Source: Heliopora coerulea (Eukaryota; Cnidaria; Anthozoa; Scleralcyonacea; Helioporidae). From it: a stretch of 64,000 nucleotides of DNA. Both the position numbers and the translations under genes were made by a program. Numbering within the stretch: the stretch's first letter is position 1; each line of letters begins with the position of its first letter. The notes under the pieces are model-generated. The model searched no databases. It was given only the letters and a program-made list of their open reading frames with translations, and had not been told where the DNA came from. The stretch spans positions 310,001 to 374,000 of the forward strand of contig JASJOG010000181.1 in NCBI GenBank assembly GCA_030142905.1, in the 5' to 3' direction. Positions 25,901 through 37,900 of the stretch are shown here, one piece after another.

Positions 25901-28900
25901 TTTTTTTTTTAAATTTAAATTTCCAAGCATCTGTTCAGGATATTGGGCGACATAAAGCGTTGCCCACCAGCCCCTGGGGAATCATGGAATTGGCCCATTG
26001 GCCAAAATGTTTGCCGACCCCAGTACTAAACCAACAGATTGGTTGTCAGGCCAGCTCCTTCAGATTAAAAAATCACCTAATGTCCATCGAACCTCTCGCA
26101 ATCACGAATCGTAAGGTAATGCACAAGAGCCTTCAGTTTCGGCTCTCATTGGCAACAACAAAGCTCTTCGCTTATGTCTTCAACAACAAATTAATTTAAT
26201 GATTGGAGACGTTCTCTGACCAAAATTATATTTTATTTCGACGAGCTTTCGGCCACTAGACTGTGGTCTCCGAATTGATTCTCCTCGGTTCAAACCGTTT
26301 TGTTATTATGAAGCGTTTTGGTTTGTTCAATAGGGTTCCTCCACTGGTGCGCGATATCATGTCTGCTGAAATAGTTATACATGTCGTTTGCTTGACTGTC
26401 ACCTTACCGCTTTTCGCTTTAAAATTTCGTCAAGCCTCCAATAATTTCCGTCAGTCGCAGGTCGAACCATATGCAGCTCTGGACTAAACCTACCAAAAAC
26501 GTAACATACCAAAGAATTTAGCCCATCAACGACACAGAACTATCACGGTCTTCCACATCATTGTGGTACTTGAAATGACAACGACTTTCACGACGTCAAC
26601 ACGTGTCATGACAAAGCGTTTCCTTTCTCGACAGAAATGACATACCTATATTTGACGTCTTCAGAAATACATATTTGACAACAAAGTAGGAGTACCATTA
26701 GTACTTATTGACCGAGAGTGAGGTCCGAGGTGAGGTATGTACCAGTGAAATATCGCATCGATACACCAGAAAACACTCGGCTACACCTCTTGTTTTCACT
26801 AGGCATTTTGGTGGTTGAAATGTTGGCATTCAAGTTTCTTTCACAGCACAGAGACACTCAACCAATTTTCTATTTGTTAAATAACGAACGCGCACTGTAA
26901 AATCCTTTTAATAAGGAAAAACACGATTAGACGATCATACCACCAATCGGTAATAAAAATTTCTTCTTGAGCTTCCTCGAGTGCTTTTGACACAGCGTAG
27001 AAATAATCTTCTCCGTCGACAAACCTTAAATAAAGGAATAGATGTTTATATAACTAAGTTTTTTTCTCGTCCGTTAACGATAGCGTTGAAAAATGGAAAT
27101 TTAAGCACGTAGGTTTCTCCCACCATTGAGCTGGAACATTCTTTCTTTGTGGCGCGTATGAGTCGTAAGCATGTTCTCGAGTCCACATAGATCCTGTGTC
27201 GCCCATAGTACGAACTACTTCAGCCATCCACTCGCTGCAATTAACAAAGATTTTATTGGCTTGCAAATCAAAGCAGATGGCTTATTCGACCAATCATTGT
27301 ACGAAACATCACTCAGGAAAACTAGATAAAGCGTAATGAAATGGCATTTTTCCACTCGAAATGGAATTAATATTTATGTTTCGATCACCGAATAAAGACG
27401 CAAAAGCAATATTCTATTAGTTGACTACAAATATCTTTATACTCAGAAAACTTTGATTCTTCCTCGGAAGAAGCTTATTTTGACAGAGGCTGGATATTTG
27501 GAAAATGCGTTTTCAAACTTAAAATTTTCCGGCACGTCAAAATCCTATAACACGGTCGCAAGACATCCCAAGATTTTAGAGTATGCGGGCCCCTGATTAG
27601 AGACACATTTACTGACTATGTGAGTATCTGCCATTTTCATTCTACACCAATGCACGTTGGACGAAGTGTAATGAATCAATTTTTATATGCAGTAAGGTAT
27701 AAACTTAAAACAAAATATAATCTGAATAAAAGCATCTTCAAAAACTGGGCATTCTACTTAGATCAAGACGGCTGAGGGAACCAGTAACATTTCGACTTTA
27801 TCACAAAGTCATCATTAGACCAATTAAATTAAAACAAATATCCACCGTCTTAGTATATGTTACATGCATGACATCATCTGTTAAGTCATTTACACTTTAT
27901 ATATAAACCATATAAACCTAGACATTGTAATATTAAGCCTAGATATATGTCAATTTAACTGAATTAGAGTGATAGTTGGTGACTCTGTAATAAGGTCGAA
28001 ATATTACAGATTTCCCAGCTCAATCGTCTTGATCTAACTACAGAATATCCAGTTCTTCGAAAAGTATAAAACTGAGCAAGAACCTCACTCCACTTGTCAA
28101 TCATCTTACCTTTGCTTTCGATGCGTCCAACAAAGTACCGTAAGTTCCCTAACATTAAAAAAAGTAAATAGCATGGTAATATATCACGCTAAAATTTCGG
28201 TTTACATTTTCAAGGGAATGTATCTCAAAAAGGACAGGTTAAGTTTGACTACCTGGCTCGATTGGAGAACAGCAGGCCACGTGGAACACCTGGAGCTACC
28301 TTGACTGAAAATTTCTCATCTAATAATAATATTCCTTTTATTTCTTGAGTACATGGTCTGGAAAAGAGTACGATTTAAAACTTTAATTATTACAATCGAA
28401 AGACATAAATTAGCAAACTAAGAACGAACGAACGAACGAACGAACGAGCGAACGAACGAACGAACGAACGAACGAACGAACGAACGATCGAACGAACGAA
28501 CGATCAAACGATAAAACGAACGAAAGAACAAATAAGCATGCGCGCAGACGGACGCACGGAAAGTATACGACGACAGACGAAAAAGACAGACGAACAAAAC
28601 GGCTAACGGACAAACTACAAACAGACGGACGGACGGATCAGTGTAAAAACAATCCATTGATCGAATGAACGAACGAACGAACGTAACGTTGAACGAAAGT
28701 AACGACGAAAGAACGTACCAACAAACGAACTAGCGGACGAACGAACAAAGGTAACAACAAATGAACGTGACAACCAAAAAATGTAACAACAAACAAACGT
28801 GACAATTGAAAAATGTAACAACAAAAAAATGTAACAACAAAAGAACGTAACAACGAACAAACGTAACAACGAAAGAACGAGACAATGAAAGAACGTAACA

Positions 28901-31900
28901 ACAAAAGAACGTAACAATGAAAGAACGTAACAATGAAAGAACGTAACAACGAAAGAACGCACCAGCAAACGAACTAGCGAGCGAACGAGCGAACAAGGGT
29001 AACAACGAACAAACGGAACGACAAAAGAATGTAACAACGAACGAACGTAACAACAAAAGAATGTAACAACGAAAAAACGTGACAACGAACGAACGTAACA
29101 ACGAAAGAACGTAACAATGAAAGAACGTAACAACGAAAGAACGCACCAGCAAACGAACGAACCAACGAACGAACGAGCGAACGAACGAACGAACGTAACA
29201 ACAAACGAACATAACAAGGAATGAACGTAACAACGAACAAACGTACCATCGAACGCAACAATAAACGAATGAATGAACGAATGAACAAACCAATGAACTA
29301 AGCAAGCAAGAAACAAACGAACCAACCCACCAAGAAGCAGGGAAGGTGGAGCGGAATTTCGAGAGGAGGGCTTGAGATAAAAACGCAATGTCTTACGTAA
29401 TTCCCCAGGAAATTTCACAATAAGTGCTCTAAAACGTAGTTGTTTCAACGCTGTATTCGGCCCCAACCGTGTCTATCTCAGCTCCAACCGTGTCTACCGT
29501 CCCTGACAAACCAATCAATTCACAATTAAATCAACAAAAATTCCAACTATAACCAGCCAAGAAATAAAGGACACCATCAAATGAGTCACCAGCCAACTAT
29601 GTCATGATGAAACAGCAAACTAACCAAGCAAATAAATAATCAAACAAAATAATAAATACCTACTCTAGGTAAGCTATGAACGAATCTTTCACCACAAACC
29701 ACCTGAAATTAAAACAAAGACACATATTAAAATAATCCACACTAAGTCGACGCCATGGCACCGTTTTAACTTAGCATAGATATCTCGAAGCTTAACTTGC
29801 CGACCTTGATCTCTCAAAGAGTATAATGTAAGGGTCGTTTCCCAAATTCACCCAATCCCACGTGACGTGAGTTTGGGTACAGGATCTTTGTTTCGCTAAT
29901 CCTTGGCTCGTTCAGCAGGTCACAGGGCTAGCAAACCAAATAGCGCGTGTAAGAATCCCAGTAATTTTAAGTAATTTTAAAAATCGAGCAGGTGTGGTTT
30001 ATCGGATATAAAACACGAGACGAAAGCCAAGTCTCTTGGATCCAATAAAGCACGTACTGTGAGTTTTTTAAATGGCTTAAAAAAACAAAACCTCCGAATA
30101 CGTTCATTTGCGAAGAAAATTTGAAAATTGACGTTTTCTAAGCCGCAAAAACTTGAGGAGAAAAGAAGAGTGTTTTTATCACGTATAAAGACACGACGCA
30201 GCTATGATTTGCCTTTGTGTTTTCCTCATGAATTATTAATAAGTTTTTAAGTAATATTTAAAAACCAAGCAGCAGTGCTTTATCGGGATTCAAAACACGA
30301 GGCGATGGCCGAGTATTTTCAACACGATAAAGCACGTACTGAGTGTTTTTAAGATGTCTTCTACGACAAACCACCTAATACGCTAATTCGCGAAGAAAGT
30401 TGGGAGATTTATGTTTTCTAAGCAGAAAAAATGAACTCTTTCTTCACATGTAAAGAGACATTTGTCTTCATCACATATAAAGACCCGACACGGTTATGAT
30501 TTTCTTTGGTATTTTTCTCATGAATTTTTAAGGAATTTTAGAATGATGTTTTCAACCTCATATGGTATTATGGCTATTTTTCGCAAACTTTACAGAACTT
30601 TGATAACTAAACATTAACCTTGTTCACTGTTGTCAATACGATTGCTTGGTGTTAATAATTAGCGATCCACATCAATACTTGTTGTTTTCACTCGGCATTG
30701 AATCAGCGAATGCAGCGAGCAAAATTATGCGAGTCGAGTTTGTAAAATTTCGCTCGCTGCATTTGCTGATATAATGTAGAGAAAAGATAATGGGTTTCGA
30801 TGAGGGTCAGTAATTATAAAAAATAATCACTTTGGCATACAGCAATATTGGATATATTACAGGAAGTTTCAGCCTACGGCCTCAGCTGCCTGCATTATAT
30901 CCAGTAATGCCGCGTGCCTCAGTAATTGCCTATTAATTATTGTTGTTTAACCACTGATTTATGACAATCCCGTTACAATATGATTGCAGAACCACGCTGA
31001 ACAACATTACTGACAACTTTACTCATGGGGTGCAACACAACTTTATTCAAGCTTGTTAACATCCGTGAACAAGCTGTGCGGCTTAACCCATGTTTTTACC
31101 TTTGCCTCCACACATAACAACAACACTGTGGGAAGCAGCAACAACACTTGGCAAGATGGGGAGACACATGACCTCCAGAACGCTTCAGGAGCATACCTTC
31201 CCTGAAATTAAGAAAATAATATACCAGACGTTAAAACCACGTTTCTATTCTACCCCATTTAAAGGCAACAAATGTCGCTCATTTCTAACCACGAGAGACC
31301 CAATGTCGCTCTATTACCATATCATCATTCAGAATTGTCAAGTTTTTCGCCTGCCTCAGAAATATTTTATCGCAATCGCAATGTCCCAAGTGACCATGGC
31401 GACTCAGGTAAATTTTTGGCCACCAAAAGGGCGTTCTGGCACAGATTAGGGGCTCATTACATGAGTCCGGCACGAATTCAGACCGCTACAAAAGTGAAAA
31501 TATTCTGAAGTGTTTACATGAGACCGGAACGAAACTAAAGCCATGTTCTGGCAAATATTTCAGTCCATGTTCCGAATTTTTGTTCCCAGCAACAATGTTT
31601 TTCTTGTTCTTTGCCTTATCAATGGTTCACGAAGAGAGATTTCGCGTTTACATGAAGAAAATTTCGTACCGCCCGGAGCTCGAACCGGTCTGAACTCATT
31701 CGTGTCTGTCCAACACCCCTAATGAGTGAGACCGGTCCGAGCTTATTTTTGGAACCGGTATCGTGTAAACAAGAACAACGATTAGTATGGGATGCGATCC
31801 CAAGTCGTGCTGATTTGACTTCGTACCGGTCTCATGTAATCAGTCCCTTACAGTATACCATATATTGCATTAGGTTAGGAAGTATAGCTTATGGTGTGGC

Positions 31901-34900
31901 TCATGGATGTACCGTGGGATACGATATGCTTGAGTTATACGAACAAGGTAACAAGGCTCGAAATACCGCATGCACACGTGCACGTAAAATTCGAGATGTG
32001 CATGTAACTTTTGTCACTTAGATGCACTGCGTGCACGTAGAAATTTTCACACAGTGACTGCATGGGCTGCACTTCGTAATCAGCATCATTACCTTAGCTT
32101 CAGAGTAACGATTGGACATGGGACATAGTAGTAGTTTGTAGCAAATAGCATATCAATATTATTTAGCTGATAATTCAATCATGAACGATTCTTAATCCAC
32201 TGTGCAATCTTACGCCCGTCCTTTTGCCATAACCATCAAGTGAGCCTGCGTTCTGAGGAGTCTCACTAGAAAACTTCAAGTAAACCAAATCATTGAAAAG
32301 AAGTGAAATTGTGTTTCGAGAATTTTTTTGAACATGTCTGTGCACATAAATAATTGGTGGCGCAGGTAGTTAAAAAAATTAGGTGCATGCTGTGCATGTA
32401 AGTTTTTCCTATTAATTCAAGCCTTGCGGTAAGGTTAACAGATGACTGCAAATCTTCTAAAAAACACTGATTCATTATCAACAAGCCTAGATTAAAGGAG
32501 GAAGGAAATTACCACAGGGTGGCAAGTATTCGGGGGCGCTGTGGGAAAGAATTACGAGAAAATCATTTTGATAGAAATCCGTTACCATTTACAGTTGCTC
32601 TGTACGCTACGCTTAAAATCAACATTGAATTGAATTCATTATTTTTCATAACTTTAAGAAAAATCTATATGAGATACTTAAGTACAACTTTAATCTCAAA
32701 AAATACCATTTTTGACTTTAGAAACAGAACTATCTACTCAGAAGTATTGTGCGAGACGTCACGACAATCTGGGGGTTGTTGCGGGCGCTATGAACAGAGG
32801 TGGCATTTGGGCCGAAAACTGGGGTTAAATCGAATGTCGCCATTTTGAGTAAATTGAGGGGCTAATTGATCTTTTCTAGGCCCTTTGCCATCTGTTCGAG
32901 AACGTCGAGGTTCAACAACTGAAGTTTAGGGAACTCTTTCGTGCTTGTTTCCGTTAGCTGTGTAGCCGCAAACAGCTTCCCAACTTATTAGTCGGTTGTT
33001 ATATCTATTATTGCTTTAACCATTTTACATTCTTTTTTAAAAAACAAAAGCAACAGACAAAAGTGAATTTGCCTTTGACCATGACCTTGAACTTTTCATC
33101 CAGGCATGTTTGCTTTGCCTCCCAATTTTTCTAATATGGTGGCAATCGATTTTTCCCAAACGGTTGAGTGACATTTAGCTGTAATGCCCCTTCTAGTTAA
33201 TATACGATTTCTATTGCTACGAACTCATTGCTGCGGGCGCCAAGTATCTTAATCCGACCATGATCTTCAGGAAACATCCTTGTTATTCCCAGCGTGTCCT
33301 TCTGTCCCAGTTATTTCATGCATCTCACCTTCGCTTTTGCCCCAACTCTTTGATGAACGAAACCCTGCTTATCTCAAAGAACTCTTGCAATCGTCGGCTC
33401 TTGTAATAACCTTTTTTGTCCAAGATCTTCTGCAAATACGACTCAACTGCCCTTTCTCGCTCTGCCTGGCTCTGCATAAGGCTAGCCGGTGCAAAGGACA
33501 ATCGACCCGGATCTTCGGAATTACGTTCGCTGGCTTTCAAGGCGCGATGGAGCAGGAGGTCTGCATCCAACTTGCGAAAATGATGGTAACGCTTCTTGAT
33601 TTTCCAGCGAAAGTCGCCATGAGTCACCTCGATGATGTAACTGAAAAGAGAAGAAAACGGGTTTTAGAAATAGTCTTACAAAAGTTTCACGGGTGAAAAT
33701 GATAATTCACATGTGAATTGTTTTAAGTGCACATGAAAACTTCACATGTGAAATTAATTTTCATATTTGAACATTCTGTTTCCCATGTGAAACACATGTT
33801 TCGAACATCAACATTTCTCGTGTGAAATTTTGAACCAGCTCATTTCGCACGAGAATTAGAAAGTTGATATATGAAAACGTTCCCATTTCATATGTCAAAG
33901 GGAAATTTCATGTGTGAAAATGTTCTAGCTCTAAACGTTGTTCACATATGAAAATACATGTGAAATTTTCGTAAGTGTAGACAGATGTAACCTAATTAGA
34001 CTGCCAACAAGCATTGTAAAGCTGTTTCACATGCACATGTTTTCCATATCTTCACAGTCGAAAGAGGTGGCTGCCGCTAAGGCCATCGAAACGTCAGTCA
34101 CCAACAGTTTTTCTCAATACTACTAATGCTGCTCCCGATTAATCGATTAATCGATTATTTTTTGGCAATCGATTATTCTTAAAAATAATCGGATCATCGA
34201 CAACAACCACGCACAGCATGATATTTACCTGAACTTTCTTTCTGGAATTAAAAAAAATGCGAAAAGATAACATTCTCGCGCTCTCATTGTAGTCAATTGT
34301 GGTCAAAGAAGAAGTGTGCAGCACTTAAGCCAGCCGTTGTTGATGCACTGTTATTTTTAAGTGAAAACAATATGTAGACAGTCAAAGTGCATATTTCTTT
34401 ATTTAGCCTATTTCTCTGTGTATATAATTATATTATATACGTTTTTTACTTGAGTTTTTCTACTGGAAAATTTCGAAACTTTAAAAACATTAAAGCATAC
34501 CCCTTTCGTTGAAGAGACAAACCACTGTGGACGGGTCGTGATTTAATTTATTCAGTACGATTAATCGATATTAATCGATTTTTGACAGCGATTAATCGAT
34601 TATGGATATGAACCGATGGGAGCAGCACTAAATACTACACTAACCTGGTCGATCTACCAACAAGGCCCACCGACATGGACTGATTCTCCAGGGTTCAAAC
34701 CATTTACTTCACAATACTTAAATATAACTTAATAAATATTTGACTTACAGATTGGGATTAAAAGGATGGTTGATACCAGAAGATCTTTCTACCTCAATAA
34801 CCCGTGCCACCATTGCTGTATTTGGAAGAAAGGTCGTCTTTTCACTCGGTGCATCAGATTTGTAAAGCGTCAGAAAGGGAATTGAGGTTTCTTCACCACC

Positions 34901-37900
34901 TTCTGGTTCTGAAACGAAGGTGCAACTACTAATTTGAAAATGGGGTGGTTTGCTTTGAGGTTTCAGTGGGTTTACGGCGAGACTAGTCCAACTTAACATT
35001 TGTATAAGATATCAGATATGAAATTATTTCCTTGTGAAATACTGTTAATACAATCACTAAGACACAAGAATATAATAAATAATAATTTTAAAGTTCTTCA
35101 TTCTTGTAAATATTGTAGTAATTTACTTCTATTATTGGAAGCTTTAATATAAAATTTAACAAATCATGCAGAATTGAATAGCGGGCTCGAAGCGACCAAA
35201 GAATTGACACTCTTCCCTTAATCAATCCTGATTGTCAAACAGATCTATAAGTTATTTGAACGCATGCTAATACGTAATCTCTTTTGTCTTAACTGATGAC
35301 GCAATTACTGTATAATATATATAGGATCATGCTTGTTGGTAACTTTAGTTTAGGTTTGACAATGAGTTTGTAATAAACTCGAAATATCACCTTTATTTTT
35401 CTTCCCTCTTGGTATACAACTCAAATCTTGGGTTTACAAGATGCTATTTTTCGAAATTTGCTTTACTTTTTACAGTCCCTAGATTAACCTGGGTTTTACC
35501 GGGTGGGCGGCTTGCCCACCCGGAGAAAAAACAATTAGAAAAAAAATTGAAGGCATAAATGAGGACAGGAAGAAGGAAGAAGAATGAAAAAAGATTATGT
35601 CGGTGACATAATTATGCATTGAATAAGGTGTAATTAACTAAATTAAAAATCAAGCTTTAAATTTGTGCAAAAGTAGAGGGAAATTTGATGAACCAAAACT
35701 TTGGGTACAAGTGCAGTTTAGCGGACGCTCCTGACCGCTGACCTCTGTAGTCGGCTCAACAACAATTATTACGAACTTTCTGCGGGAAATTAAAATGCAG
35801 TCATGACCACATTCAAACGTGAAATGGGCTTAGTCAACAAAGATATCACTCAATTCACAAAAAATAAGGGAACTTTACAATACTATTCTACAACCAATGC
35901 TTACCCTAACCCTAACCCTAATCCTAATCCTAACCCTAAGTAAATACATGTCAATATAATATTTTTAATAAACCCATTTTTCCTTGGGTTGTGTCTCTTA
36001 AAATATTCCCGCCAAATCTCACTTTACTTGACAGATGAGCCAGCAATACACTGGTCAGCATCCCGGTGCGTCTGCTAAACTGCACTCTGGCCAAGCTTAC
36101 TTAACTGGAACAGTAATTGTCCTTTTGTAAGTAAATCTGATTCATTCTCACCGGACCGTATCCGACTTTTTAATAGAGAGTTTAAGCAAGCTACCACGGC
36201 TATGGCATTTAACAGTGTAGATTTATTTTAAGCATTTTAATAGAATAACATTCCGTTCATGTTGCAATGAATTGTGAACGTTATTTTTACAATTCTTGAA
36301 GCTCTTCGCAGCTGCTCTGATGGGTTAGTTAACATTTTAACCACTGAAAACGTAACACGTACTGCGTGCCTACGTCGTCATGGAACTGTGGAAATGTTCA
36401 CGACCAAGAGCGCAACCAGAAACTTGAAAGAGGGGTCGTTTCCTTGTCCACAACCCCCGCCCCCAACAATAACAACACACATAGTAAACTATGTTAAGCA
36501 GGTGTCTAGTTTATAGTAACAACATCCGACGTCAAAGGCGGCAAAAAGAGTAGAAGTAACTTCTGGGCAGCTCAGGAGATTAAAGCTGACGGCTGACACT
36601 CAAAAAATCCTTCATACTCCCAAAAAAGGGGGTGCGATCGCCCTCCCCGACTCCCCCCTCGTAGCACCCATGTTCACGATGTACTGTAAAGAAGACAGCG
36701 TTGAAAATACTCTACGGACATCGAACTATTCATTTCTGTTGTTTTGAATGAAAATTTATATTGTTAGAACATCGTTCCTGTTGTGTTTCCTTAAACTCCC
36801 CAATCTTACTCTGGCTAACGCTAGACGATTTTATTCATCAAGGGGAGACGTCCCGGACAGAGATGGGTTGATAAAAAGTTATGAAAGCGCCGCTCCTTGT
36901 TTTAGGAAGAATCTTTGAGGATACGTCCTGCTGAAAGCTGTGGAATAAGTGCTAGTGTGACTTGGAAGTGAAAATGTTTTTGGAATCGGGAGATGAAAAG
37001 AAAACAGAAATGACCAGACATCGGCCAAGTGCGGTAGAAAAAGTATTGGCCACTGGATTGGAATTCAAAAACAATTCTGGTCGATCTCTGCTCTCAATAA
37101 CCACTCAACATCTTCAGCCTACGAATATTCAAACCTCTGGCGTAGCCAGCCCATTGGTTTTGGGCGGGCACAGGCACAGAGCCATGAATTTACCGAGGGG
37201 GGTGACAACCGAGTGAGAAGTGCAAGCCTTCCGGGAGGTGTGGAGACACGACTCCCAGGACGTTTCTGGATTCTTGGGTCCCTGAAATGGCATTTCCTGT
37301 ATTTTAAGAGCAACTTTGCCCAATTCTGACCTAGCTGTTCCTCGGGAACCCACACCAGACACTGTTTGCAAAAATACTTGTGTTACACATCAAGTTTATA
37401 AATTATAATCAGTACTAATAGAGTGATATATCCAATATAGTATATAGAGCGGGATATATCTAATGACGTTATTCACCTGCGTGATTGGCCGGGCACGTGC
37501 CCGGCCTTGGCTAAGCCACTGATTCAAACCCACATAACCAGCAAGATCTAAACTCCTATTGTACGTCTATGGTCCCATTTACATGATGTGATGGTCACTT
37601 GATATCTCATTCTGATGTATATGATTAACTTGCCGGACCCTTCCCAGTGTACTGCTACTTTAGTAAGTGAATGAAAAGCAAGAATGGTTTCCCTGCAACA
37701 TTACACGGTTGCTCAACTTGATGTATGGGATTTACCCATAAGAGTCTTCAGGAGGCATTGTGACATTTGTACTAAGACAGGTGAACAAATGGGCCGTCAA
37801 TAGTCTGAGGAGTTGAACAGATTGGATGATGAGTATGGCAAATTGCCAAAGGAGGATAGAAGGATAGGATTCCTCACCTCATCTACAGTGGCACTGGGCA

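Noticed and set aside
28410..29466. Overlapping minus-strand open frames of up to 283 codons rich in RSFVVTF
   Set aside because: They follow the CGAA satellite; the unit has no stop in several frames, and the PLD intron spans the region.
31090..31449. 119-codon plus-strand frame
   Set aside because: It overlaps PLD exon 4 antisense; the minus-strand reading has PH-domain motifs and splice sites.
33280..33696. 138-codon plus-strand frame
   Set aside because: Antisense shadow of the PLD PX exon.
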